64,000 bases of DNA from Candidatus Steffania adelgidicola. GTDB lineage: Bacteria; Pseudomonadota; Gammaproteobacteria; Enterobacterales; Enterobacteriaceae. The notes below the pieces were generated by a model. That model saw only the letters and a list, made by a program, of their open reading frames with translations, did not search any database and had not been told where the DNA came from. Both the position numbers and the translations under genes were made by a program. The first letter of the stretch is position 1. Every line of letters begins with the position of its first letter. The stretch is taken from the NCBI RefSeq assembly GCF_020541225.1, contig NZ_CP045889.1:1050346-1114345 (forward strand), in the 5' to 3' direction. Positions 23,536 to 34,282 of the stretch are shown here, in pieces.

Positions 23536-23977
23536 TCTGCCGGACGATAAGATGACTTAAAAGAAAGAAGATGTATTTGATTTTTTTGTAAGGTATATCT
23601 CGATATCTTATAACTTTACTTAACAGTATTAAGATTTCATTAATGTGTTAGCAGATGTTCTGCATGCTTTTAATATGATCATGCGTATTAATTGTTATAT
23701 TGATATAGTTTATTCTCTCCCTATATTGTAGAAGAGAAGCTTTTCTTGCTCTCATCAATAATTTTACTTCCGACTCATCAGCATTTTAAACAGATACAAT
23801 TCTGATTGTACAAGTGACAGTGTAAAACTATAAGACAAGAGATATTTATTTTGACATGGAGATACCATGCGCAATGTAGATGGCATGATGAGAAGAGCGC
23901 ATCAGCCCCTATTGGGGTGATTATCTTAGCTAGAATTACTATAAAAAAATCAAGTAATTCTAGTAATTAGACGCTCT
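23536..23977. other. erpA-yadS convergent spacer
   Basis: About 440 bp without a gene. It holds a short GCCCCTATTGGGG-type hairpin near 23904-23919 and the 11-bp inverted repeat at 23930-23963, a likely end point for transcription from both sides. Confidence 0.5.
23930..23963. terminator. inverted repeat in convergent spacer
   Basis: CTAGAATTACT (23930-23940) pairs exactly with 23953-23963; the loop is 12 nt. It lies just past the 3' end of yadS (stop at 23978). The T-rich stretch is inside the loop on the minus strand, not after the stem, so terminator function is only probable. Confidence 0.45.
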
Positions 23978-24595
23978 CTAGTTGTGAGAAGTAAATTCAA
24001 ATATCGGTAGTTTCAGGTGCCATCGGATACTTGCTAATCGGATAAGTAAGGTAGTCACCATGCCCATTATGGCAGCAACTGAAAGGCTAAAATGCGATAC
24101 ACTAAATGCCACCGCATGGACAATACCACCGGCGATACTAGCTGTAGCGTAAATCTCAGAATGAAAAACCAATGGTATTTCTCTGACAAGTATATCCCTC
24201 AACATCCCACCACCAACACTGGTAATCACCCCCATGCATACTGCGATAAGGAGACCAGAGCCGCTAGAAAATGCTTTATTCACTCCAATACTGACAAAGA
24301 CTGCTAATCCAATTGCATCCAGTACAGGTAAAATCCATTGGGGTAACTGGCAGTTATATCTCATAATTAAAAGAGTGAAAAAACAAGTAAGAATCGCCAC
24401 TACTAAATTAGTAGGATCTCTTATCCAAAAAACTGGACTATTACCTAAAATAATATCGCGAATCGTTCCTCCACCTACTGCAGTTACTACAGCAAGAACT
24501 AGTATACCAAATAGATCCATCCGCAATTTCTCCGCTAACAGTACACCAGAAAGAGCGAATACCCCTGTACCAAAAACATCAAACCAATAGAGCAT
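23978..24595 (-). CDS. yadS: UPF0126/TRIC-like membrane protein YadS
   Basis: A 205-residue multi-pass membrane protein of the UPF0126 (TRIC-like) family, about seven membrane segments, built as two repeats. The repeat signatures AVGGGTIRDIILG (about residues 39-51) and SVGGGMLRDILV are present, as is KAFSSGSGLLIAVCMGVI between them. Family members in other bacteria behave as cation channels; the E. coli protein's own role is not settled. The position opposite erpA is the E. coli arrangement. AAGG about 8 nt before the ATG. btuF, next in E. coli, is not recognisable upstream. Confidence 0.92.
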   Translation of the reverse strand: MLYWFDVFGTGVFALSGVLLAEKLRMDLFGILVLAVVTAVGGGTIRDIILGNSPVFWIRDPTNLVVAILTCFFTLLIMRYNCQLPQWILPVLDAIGLAVFVSIGVNKAFSSGSGLLIAVCMGVITSVGGGMLRDILVREIPLVFHSEIYATASIAGGIVHAVAFSVSHFSLSVAAIMGMVTTLLIRLASIRWHLKLPIFEFTSHN

Positions 24596-26440
24596 CTCTA
24601 ATACCTTAGACGAGATTGAAAACGAATTATAGCCAACTTGAGGTACAGTTGTCCTTCCATTAATAAAATCACTGGTATCCCGATAGATACATAATCTTTA
24701 TAACAGGGATCACTTACCTGGGTCTCTTAATAGAACCAGACACATATCACCTACTAGGTGAATAGCACTAGTATAACCAAGTTATATAATAATCTTGAAC
24801 TGTTTAATTATTACTTTCTCACAGTTAACGAGTTAATAAAAATGTTAATCGAAAAATATCATGCGTATTTCCAAGTGTAAAAATTTCATTTTCTCGTAGC
24901 ACGATGTGCCTATAATTTAATTTAAATATCGTCTGTGAATTTTCTATCCTCCTGACCCACTTCACAGCATCTTGCTGATATAGGCCAGAGGTATTAACAC
25001 AATTCTTCAGAACCTATGCCCCATCGCTAATCATTTATGCATTCATGATGAAAACCAAGCGATTTAAAAGGAATAACATTCCTAATATTTCTTGAAACTT
25101 TCCAATATAAAAACTTAGCAAAAGTTCCAATTTTAGTACCAGGATAAGTTGCCTATTTTCCCTTCCTAAAAAACAAATCCAGTTAAAATAAGGGGAATAT
25201 TGGGCACAATATAGGGGGAATATTTCAACCTAATCTGACGATATCACCTCCTAATTATTAAGAAGAAATGAGGAAAACAGATTATCAATAGCGACAATAT
25301 CGCTAAAAAAGTTTTTTTAAATGAAACATGATCACATTTAAATAGTTTTTTATCAAGCAGGTAGTACTGCTATCGCATATATCTTATTTTATATAAGATA
25401 CTAGAAGATGCATGATTTTTAAAAACGACATTAGATCAACTTAAGAAGGATCGTTAACCACTAACGATAATATGAAATAATTTAACCGAAACATTTTAGC
25501 TAGGGTTACAGAAATTTTCTGGTTATCTAGACTATTCTTAATAAATTACACATTATCATATTCTGATAGTAAATCAAGTGATTTTTAGTGATGATAAAAT
25601 AGTGATGCCCCTATCCAAGAACACAAAAAAACATCAATCTTTTAGTAAAGATGTCCGTTAAAACAACAGTTTTAATCATAAATAATATGAACAAACATAT
25701 TCTAGAATATCTATTCTGAAGCAATAAAATTGCATAGCATATTATTTATTAAAGACAACTGTCATTGTGGATAGATGCGGCGCTCATAGGATATTTATAG
25801 GTATTAGATGAGACGGATTTTAAAAAGTTAAATCCTTATACCCCCCATAATATATTATATTTAACATTGCTAAAATATCATCACTCTATGGAATATTAAA
25901 AATATTAATACTTAAATTAAAGTTATATTTCTATATCTATATCTACCAAGTATGTTTTGTTGCTGCACAATAGGAGATTGTGCAGCCAATGTCATCAAAT
26001 ATTAATAAATTATTATTTACTCTATTATGGACAATATGATTAATGGTGTTAATTTCTCCAAATCATTACAAAGTCATTATTTTAATTTAAGAGAAGATAC
26101 GGTTTTTATATCAAAACCAATGTCTCTTTATGCTTTGAAGCAATGGGATTACAGTGCTCAATAATCTTGATTGCTAATACTTTTTCCAACTAAAATTATC
26201 CATGACAATAAAGCTATATTAAGGAAGCAATGAGATAAAATTATAGCGACATACTCATAGAACCATTATGAATAGTACATAACTCGACATGATATTAAAT
26301 CATACCCAGTCACAAACCAATACGATGTACATTTCTCTTGCACAATATTTTTAACCATAATATATTCATCTACTAAAAATATTTGAAATATATATGGGAT
26401 GTTATATAGACACCTACTTTCTTTAAAACAGTTTTATTTG

Positions 26441-26475
26441 TTTCAGTAACCATTTCTATGAAATGGTTACTGAAA
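26441..26475. repeat. perfect 16-bp inverted repeat, 3-nt loop
   Basis: TTTCAGTAACCATTTC at 26441-26456 is exactly complementary to 26460-26475. There is no T run after the stem on either strand. No gene lies within 1.8 kb on either side. Confidence 0.65.
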
Positions 26476-27150
26476 ACCTTTGAATTTTAAAGCTAAATAG
26501 TTTTTCTTTTCAAAGAACTATCAAAAAAAATATTTGACAAGAAACAAAAGTATCGACCTTTTCTTTTTCTAACCATACAAAAAATTTATTTTTCTCACTA
26601 ACTGATATTTTTTATCTAGAGATATCATATATCTATAATCGTGATTCTTATTTTATGAAATAAACCCATCTTAGCACTAAAACAAAATAGATATACAAAA
26701 TAATCAAATCCTGAAGCAAAAAAGCATATACTTCTTCGAAGACATGATATTTCATATATCTTGCCATACACGATAAGTATCAGATAAAATACTTACTTGT
26801 ACATTCGTAAACTTTAAAAGAAATGAGGGAAAAGATAAACGCAAAAATAAGAGATCTATATAAAAATAGAAAGATCCTATTATTAATATTGATGTTACAA
26901 TAAACATATTACACCTAACCCACACTAAAACAATTGGTTTAATTTTAAATAATTAAAAATTATTAGATAGATATAGAAATCTATATGGTAGAAAAGAAAT
27001 ATTTTTTCCTTTCAGAACAGGATATATATTTATATATCGCATTAATTATACAACGTATATAAATCATATAATTTTGAGCATATCATTTATTGATGTACTT
27101 AAAATTGCTTCGATTAATATCGAGTAGAAAAATGGCATAGTTATATATAA

Positions 27151-27176
27151 AAGGGACTTACTTAAGTAAGTCCCTT
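27151..27176. repeat. perfect 26-bp palindrome
   Basis: AAGGGACTTACTT followed directly by its reverse complement, no loop. On the minus strand it is followed by TTATATATA, so it might act as a weak terminator there. No gene nearby. Confidence 0.6.
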
Positions 27177-29675
27177 GAAAAAACAAACGTTTTTTTAAAG
27201 ATATCTATCGATAAGAAGAATTATCATTCTCTTACCTTACTTGCTATATGATAACCTCTAGATTACGGGACTAAAGATTTTCTTCAGTCTCTCAAAACTG
27301 ATCATAGTCATTTTCGCTTATAGCATTTACAATCCTATTTTTTATTCTATCAATTTAACCCAATAGCATAGTTGCTAGTATACATAAAATGTATTAGACG
27401 ACGCCGAAAGAACCATTAGGGTTTTCCCCAGCGGGGGTTAATCATCTTTAGTTCAGTAATTTAAGACGCGATGGCTGTATTCTTTTACCTATTCCGACCA
27501 GATATACCACAGCAATTAGTGTTTATCACATAACCTTAAAGATCGTGACATATATATTCTTTATCAAAACAGATGACAATGCCATATAACTGCAGTCCTC
27601 TTTCCTCAAGAACACCAAACTCCATAGCAGACATAACCATAACCTTTAAACGTTACTGATCAATAAATCGCGCATTGAGTAATCAGACCAGCGATTCCTG
27701 TTAGGAAAAAAGGTTTTATCTTCAATTCAGATTGTCACAGAGATTCAACGGTGAGATAGACAGAACAATGGTAAAAATCTCTTTAATTAAAAATCGATAG
27801 AGCATCGATCGATGGTGGATAGCCGTTATCACGGTTACCAGATCCTGAAGACCCTAAAAATTTCTATTGAACTTAACTGGGAATCAGTAGCCTTAATTTG
27901 CTATAAGTGATATCGAAAACAATGAAGTATACTTACACCGGTCGTTCTAAATAGCTAGGTAATTCTGATGGCTAATTTTTTTAGGATGTAACTAGCAAGT
28001 TATACACTAACATTATCAAAATAGATCGACTTAAATCACATGAAACCATGCTCTACTATTCGACAAGGAAGGGATGCTTACCATATGAGAACAATCAAAT
28101 AACCTAATATTCTCTTAATTAATCAAAAAGCCACGCAGTGGCAGCAGTGACATATACGCTGAATGCCTACTACATTCACAGTATGATCGTTATCACTATA
28201 GCGGTATTGTGATCCATGATAAAATAGATTCTTTTTCTATTAAATCCTAAACTCCTAATATATTCTGTTTTCTAGGTAGCGATACTCATGCCATTAAGAG
28301 GAAAAAGCGCCAGATTTCGTTAATATCATCGAGTCTGACAGAACATGACAGAGTCACCTATAAGTTAGTATAGCTAGAAGCTTAGTCGGCAGTTATGTCA
28401 TTGCAACTGTACTACAAATAATGATAATTCCGATGAATTTGATATGAACATTGATAAAACCACCGAAGTACCACGATTTTTTATTAACAATAGATGCCTG
28501 ATCTTAAAGACAGGATTTTGCTCCAATATGCAAAACCTACTAAAAAACAATAGTGTTTTGTACTAAATCCAATCCTGGATAGAATCCAGACTATTATTCA
28601 TATGCAGGATGGCACACACCATCTAGCCTAAACTGCAGTTCCAAGCACTTAATTTGGCTTAACGCTAGTTACTCTACTCATATATGGTCAAGCAAAAAAC
28701 TATGCCTAAAAAATATGCACTCCGTCTTATCAAATCATGATTTGATCATAATACAATTAATTTCAAAAGAGATAACACAATAGATAGTGGTGTTGTGTCT
28801 TCTTTAAAAATTCTTATTAACTAATCAGTCTCTTGACAACATAGTATTTTATAATACTTATATTTCATATATAAAATGTAAGGATTAACTGATGTACTGA
28901 ATAGAAGCAATTTTTTTTAGATTTTAATATCTAACTCAATATGATACTTAAAAAGTTAAAGATGTTAGTTTTCATCATAAAGAATCAATATTAGTCACAT
29001 AGGCAGAAATTTTCTACTTAATACTTAATTCCATTAAGTATTATATTTATTAGTTGATTTCATCCAACACGGAATAGTAGATATTCTACTATATGACCAC
29101 CTCCGATTGTATTACAAATACACCTTATTTTAAATTCATCTATACCTTTTATATAGCATGCATTTTTAGGTATAACATTAAATTTTGATGGATTTATATA
29201 GACATGTTATTTCTAACACAAAGAGAACCCGTAAATACTAGCTTATCATTTGTCAGTATCTAGTCACTCACTTAATCTGATCTATTTCTTATGACATTCA
29301 ATATGGATTTTCTTAGAAACTTTATCATGATCTTCAGATACACAACTAAGAGAACCAAAAAATAACTACTAATCCTTTAATATTACTTGTTTATATGGAA
29401 TGTAATTCTTTACTAGAACTATTCACTGAAAAAAGTGAGCAGATAGTGCATAATAAAATTTATTTCAGTATAGAAAAATAAACTATTTTAACAAATTTTC
29501 ACTGAAATAATTGAGAAAAACTTACACATAAATCATTTAATTAGACAAAGAAGTATCTTCGCTTCATTTTGTTCTAAATTATCTTTCCGTATAATCTGGT
29601 AATACCGATAAGAAGTTAATGTATCAACATTATATATATTAATACTATTTTCGGCGCTAAATTCTTAAGAGGTTA

Positions 29676-31895
29676 TTATCGGTTCTCAAGCGGATCCACA
29701 TCTAAAGACCATGTTACCTTACGCGCCTGAGGAAGAGTGGTTAACTGTGGTAAACTGGCATTAACCATGTGCTGCAAGTATATACGGGAAGGATGGGATA
29801 ATAGCAACTGCCAACGAAAACGCCCTTTACGCTTAGTGGGAGATGATGGGTTTGGTCCCATGAGCCAAAGGCTACTATCACAGTACGGGCTACTGTATAG
29901 CAATTGGCGCAATTGATCAAGAAATAACACGGCCTGATGATTATCATCATCGTCCGCACGAAAAAGAATTTGACCACTAAAAGGAGGGAGCCCTACCTGT
30001 TGACGTTCCTCTAACGTTTGATGAGCAAAGGCCATATAACCTTGATTTAGTAATGTGTTCAATAAAACATGCTCAGGATAATGAGTTTGTAGTAAAACTT
30101 CCCCTTCTTTACTAGTACAGTTAATAATCTGGATGTAAAACTGGGCAAAACGTTCAGTAGCGCGAAAATCTCCGGAGAACAGTGCACCATCTACATCCAA
30201 CAGCGAGATCAATGTAACATGCGGAAAATCTCGACCCTTAGTGAGCATCTGAGTGCCGATAAAAATACGCGCACCGCCAATAATATGCACTTGGGATAGA
30301 CCATTCTCATAAGCACCTTTTCGAACCGTGCTATCTTGATCAATACGTATTACTGGAATTTCCGGAAAAAAAGAGGGTAGTATCGACTCCACCTGTTCAG
30401 TGCCAAGCCCAATACTCATTAGCCGGATAGATCCGCAGTCTAAACATTGATACGGCATTGGAGACTCCTTCGCACAATGATGGCAACGTAAATGACACTG
30501 ATGCAGATCAAGATGCAAATGCAGATCCAGATGTAGTGTATAATAGCGATCGCAGCGTTTGCATGTAGCAATCCAGCCACATGCATGACACAAAAAAACC
30601 GGAGCAAAACCGCGACGATTGAGAAATAACATGACTTGATTGCCAGCCAATAAATGTTCCTTCATTTTATCTAATAGCGGTATTGACAAACCATTTCTCA
30701 GCGGCAACCTTTTCATATCTAATACTTGCTGCCGGGTGGTATAGGTGCTACAAGTGTGAACACCCAGCGTAAGCTGATGATATTTTTTTTTCTTAACATT
30801 ATAAAGACTTTCAAGACACGGGGTGGCAGTACCGAGCACTATTGGTACATTTTCTTCTTGTGCACGAAACACTGCTAGATCGCGAGCGTTATAGCGCCAT
30901 CCTTCGTCCTGCTTATACGAAATATCGTGCTCCTCATCGAGGATGATCATCCCCAGTTTAGCAAACGGGGTAAATAGCGCTGAACGAGTGCCAATGACAA
31001 TAGCGCAATCGCCTCGACCCGCTTTCAGCCAGACAGCCAACTGTTCGCTTTCCTTTAGTCTCGAGTGCAAGATCTCTATCGGGGTATTAAAGTATTCGCG
31101 AAAGCGAGTAATATTTTGTAATATTAAACTAATTTCCGGTACTAAGACGAGCGCCTGCTGTCCTTTAGACAGGACCTTTTCTAAAACGCTTAGATACACT
31201 TCAGTCTTACCCGATCCGGATAGACTAATCAATAACCAAGTGAGGAACCGATTACCATCGCTGCAAATAGCAGCAACGGCAGTAGCTTGTTCTCTATTTA
31301 GCATTAAGCATTGACGATTAACGCTGAATACAGACCGCCAGTCATGCGTATCCACACACTGGAGTCGCAGATCGCATAATCCTTTAGCACGTAGCGCCTG
31401 CAGTGTCGAACTACTTAGATTAAACCTTCCCATCTGATGAGTATAAATCGACTTCTTCTTCAGTAGTACTGCCAGTGCAGCGTTCTGTTTTGGAGCTCTT
31501 TTAAGGGTATCAGGTAGAGCACGGCGTCCTTGTTCAGTAGCGAACCACTGCCATATCGGCGTCGTTTCTGCAGGTTTTCCTTGACGGAGCCGGATTGGCA
31601 AAGCATGGAACAACACCTTACCAGCGGGGTAATGATAATAATCAATAGCCCAATTAAGAAGTCGCCAAAGACTATGCGGAAATAACGATCGACTATCGAT
31701 TACTTCAATAATAAATTTTAACTTATCTAAATCAAGTTTACTATGTGTAGAGATAGCCGTAACAATACCGATAGCTTCACGGTGATTAAAAGGAACCCGT
31801 ACCCGACCTCCAATCGCCGGAGCAGCATTATCTGGCAACAGGTAATCAAATGTCCTTAGTAGTGGCACTGGTAAGACAATGCTTACAACAGGCAT
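29676..31895 (-). CDS. priA: primosomal replication protein PriA, helicase motif VI missing
   Basis: PriA restarts stalled replication forks: a DExH helicase that loads the primosome. 739 residues (E. coli 732), one open frame, with AGGA 7 nt before the ATG. Present: N-terminal DNA-binding domain (MPVVSIVLPVPL), Walker A GSGKT with K230, DEEH (320-323), GTATP, the zinc-binding cysteines (CHACG, CKRC, CHHC, CLDC) and GTQMLTKGRDFP. Two oddities: motif VI, normally Q-V-A-G-R-A-G-R, reads QIINCTSKEG at 589-598 with every key Gly/Arg lost and about three residues deleted; and the zinc region carries an extra LHLDLH-type repeat (about 455-466). ATPase/helicase activity is therefore doubtful; DNA binding could remain. 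Divergent from rpmE as in E. coli. Confidence 0.93.
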   Translation of the reverse strand: MPVVSIVLPVPLLRTFDYLLPDNAAPAIGGRVRVPFNHREAIGIVTAISTHSKLDLDKLKFIIEVIDSRSLFPHSLWRLLNWAIDYYHYPAGKVLFHALPIRLRQGKPAETTPIWQWFATEQGRRALPDTLKRAPKQNAALAVLLKKKSIYTHQMGRFNLSSSTLQALRAKGLCDLRLQCVDTHDWRSVFSVNRQCLMLNREQATAVAAICSDGNRFLTWLLISLSGSGKTEVYLSVLEKVLSKGQQALVLVPEISLILQNITRFREYFNTPIEILHSRLKESEQLAVWLKAGRGDCAIVIGTRSALFTPFAKLGMIILDEEHDISYKQDEGWRYNARDLAVFRAQEENVPIVLGTATPCLESLYNVKKKKYHQLTLGVHTCSTYTTRQQVLDMKRLPLRNGLSIPLLDKMKEHLLAGNQVMLFLNRRGFAPVFLCHACGWIATCKRCDRYYTLHLDLHLHLDLHQCHLRCHHCAKESPMPYQCLDCGSIRLMSIGLGTEQVESILPSFFPEIPVIRIDQDSTVRKGAYENGLSQVHIIGGARIFIGTQMLTKGRDFPHVTLISLLDVDGALFSGDFRATERFAQFYIQIINCTSKEGEVLLQTHYPEHVLLNTLLNQGYMAFAHQTLEERQQVGLPPFSGQILFRADDDDNHQAVLFLDQLRQLLYSSPYCDSSLWLMGPNPSSPTKRKGRFRWQLLLSHPSRIYLQHMVNASLPQLTTLPQARKVTWSLDVDPLENR

Positions 31896-32094
31896 CCATG
31901 TATCCTAAATGTTACAAAAGCATTGGTAATTTACCCTGTCTTCACTTCTTTCTATTTGTAAAAATAGGGTGAATTCTGTATCATCCGTCAACTTTAGTAT
32001 TATCCAATATATAAATCTATTAACTTTATTCGCGTAGTATCTAGCTAGCTACCGATGGACTAGATTGTGACGTGGTCTTATCAAAGAGGTTCCG

Positions 32095-32310
32095 ATGAAA
32101 AAAAATATTCACCCAAAATACACAGAAATTAGTGCCACCTGTTCTTGCGGTAATATTATCAAGACTAACTCTACCCTAGGTCATGACCTAAATCTAGATG
32201 TTTGCAGCGCTTGCCATCCATTCTACACTGGTAAACAACGTGTAGTTGATACTGGCGGTCGTGTTGATCGTTTTAATAAACGTTTCAACCTGCTTAATAA
32301 TAAAAAATAA
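32095..32310 (+). CDS. rpmE: 50S ribosomal protein L31
   Basis: Zinc-binding type L31 of the large subunit, at the subunit bridge. 71 residues (E. coli 70). Zinc ligands C16, C18, C37 and C40 (CSC and CSAC motifs) are intact, as are MKKNIHPKY and [25 protein letters not shown] lies 5 nt before ATG. The four cysteines mark the zinc form rather than the cysteine-free paralogue. Divergent from priA, 199 nt apart. Confidence 0.97.
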   Translation: MKKNIHPKYTEISATCSCGNIIKTNSTLGHDLNLDVCSACHPFYTGKQRVVDTGGRVDRFNKRFNLLNNKK

Positions 32311-33095
32311 TTTTTTTTCTGTGCAAATATCTCAGCAGGCGAGATATATTGATAATATTTTTATATTTAGTTCACAATAGCTCGATTATCTTCGTGAACT
32401 ATAAAAGATGATGTCATATTAGGCTGTTATTTTTGATAATTTATATGTTTTTAATATAAATAGTATAGGGGGCTGATGTCTTTAATATCAGAAAAATGCA
32501 TGTATTATGTAAAAACCAGCGTAAATTCACTTAATGTTTCTTGATATAAGAAATCAAAGTTTTATCTATAAAATCATATATTTATATATCTATGAGAATT
32601 ACTTGTTCCTACGAAATTAAAAATATTTATCTGGATATATTAGATAAAAAATGTAGTGATAGCCTTGCTCGGTAATCTGCTATTTTCTTAAATTCATTAA
32701 AATAATAGTCACTTCATTTTATACCTAACACTCAGTAATATCCTTGCATCTAAAACTAAGCATTATTATAAATAGTAGTAAATAACATCTCGATAAATTG
32801 CTTATACATCAGTATAAAATATACTGACTCGATAAAAGGTTTGATTCGTTAATATTACAACACCGGTTAATACAATGCCTGTTTCAAGATTTTAACCGTG
32901 TTTTTACTAAAAAAATATTCCAGAACTTTTACTAATATAAAGAATTTAAACAGAGAGTATTGCGATGTTTTTTCACTATGGTTAAACACGGTCTCTATGA
33001 GTATGGAGATACTCAAATATCATATCAGTCTACAAAATTGATTGATTGTTAAACTTAACTTACTACGGATACAACAATTAAGTATCAGTAAATCA
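32311..33095. other. spacer between rpmE and fbaA
   Basis: About 785 bp without a gene. A 7-bp stem at 32327-32333/32341-32347 followed by a T-rich tract, 17 nt after the rpmE stop, is a plausible rpmE terminator. The rest is featureless. Confidence 0.5.
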
Positions 33096-34175
33096 TTATA
33101 GTATATCAACAGCATTAAGTTCTTTAAAAGCCAGTTCTAGGCGCGTTATCATAGATATTTGACCGGCACGGATCCAAACACGGGGATCATAGAACTTTTT
33201 ATTAGGTTTATCTTCGCCTTCCGGATTAGCTAGTTGAGACTTTAGATAACATTCATTCTGATGATAATACTTTAGGATACCTTCCCAGGTTGCCCACTGA
33301 ATATCAGTATCGAGATTCATTTTAACCACTCCGTAACTGATGGCTTCTTGAATTTGTTCTGAAGTCGACCCTGAACCACCATGAAATACAAGATTTAAGA
33401 ATTTATCTGGAAGATTGAATTTTTTTGAAATATATTTTTGTGAGTTATCAAGAATCTTTGGTGTCAATTTGACACTGCCCGGCTTATAAACGCCATGAAC
33501 ATTACCAAAAGCGGCTGCAATAGTAAAGCGCGGGCTAATAGCCCGTAATTTTTCATAAGCATATGCGATATCTTCCGGCTGGGTATAGAGAGCAGAATTA
33601 TGTAGATAACTCTTGTCCACGCCATCTTCTTCGCCGCCAGTGCAACCCAGCTCAATTTCTAACGTAATATCTAGCTTCGCCATACGTGCCAGATATTTTG
33701 CACTAATTTTGATATTTTCTTCTAACGCTTCTTCAGAAAGATCAATCATATGAGATGAAAACAGCGGCTTAGCGGTAGCTCTATAATGCTTCTCATTAGC
33801 CTCGAGTAACCCATCTAGCCACAGCAAACATTCTTTAACGCAATGATCGGTATGTAGGATAACAGGGATATTGTAATATTTTGCCATATGATGAACATGC
33901 ATTGCGCCAGAAATTGCACCCTGAACTGCTGCAGCCGTCTGATCTTCTATTTTTATCCCTTTTCCTGCAATAAAGGTAGCACCACCAATTGAGAATTGCA
34001 CGATAATTGGCGCACGCATTTTAGCCGCTGCTTCTAACGCAGCATTAATAGAATCGGTACCTATACAATTAACGGCGGGTAGAGCAAAGTTATTTTCTTT
34101 TGCGACAGCAAATACTTTTTGCACATCATCACCAGTAATGACCCCTGGTTTAATACAACCTAAAATTTTAGACAT
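33096..34175 (-). CDS. fbaA: class II fructose-bisphosphate aldolase
   Basis: Zinc-dependent aldolase that splits fructose-1,6-bisphosphate into dihydroxyacetone phosphate and glyceraldehyde-3-phosphate. 359 residues, equal to E. coli FbaA. The class II signatures are clear: HTDHCVKE with D110 and metal ligand H111, LEIELGCTGGEEDGV (173-187), FGNVHGVYKPG, FHGGSGS and VKMNLDTDIQWATW. AGGA lies 9 nt before the ATG. It follows pgk by 107 nt on the same strand, the usual pgk-fbaA pair; epd, normally upstream of pgk, is absent. Confidence 0.98.
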   Translation of the reverse strand: MSKILGCIKPGVITGDDVQKVFAVAKENNFALPAVNCIGTDSINAALEAAAKMRAPIIVQFSIGGATFIAGKGIKIEDQTAAAVQGAISGAMHVHHMAKYYNIPVILHTDHCVKECLLWLDGLLEANEKHYRATAKPLFSSHMIDLSEEALEENIKISAKYLARMAKLDITLEIELGCTGGEEDGVDKSYLHNSALYTQPEDIAYAYEKLRAISPRFTIAAAFGNVHGVYKPGSVKLTPKILDNSQKYISKKFNLPDKFLNLVFHGGSGSTSEQIQEAISYGVVKMNLDTDIQWATWEGILKYYHQNECYLKSQLANPEGEDKPNKKFYDPRVWIRAGQISMITRLELAFKELNAVDIL

Positions 34176-34282
34176 ATAAATTTATCCTGTATTTATAAAA
34201 TAATAAAGTAGAAGGTGATTTATCACTAAAATCTGAACCTTTATACGAACCGGGAAAAGATAATAATCGATCCTCTTAAAAC

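Larger units (their letters stand above)
24596..29675. other. 5-kb gene desert
   Basis: The longest empty stretch. 24600-27300 is almost featureless AT-rich DNA apart from two perfect inverted repeats (26441-26475 and 27151-27176). 27400-28700 is less AT-rich and looks like eroded coding sequence with short frames on both strands; in E. coli cytR, ftsN and hslVU lie on this side of priA, but I could not match any of them. Confidence 0.5.
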
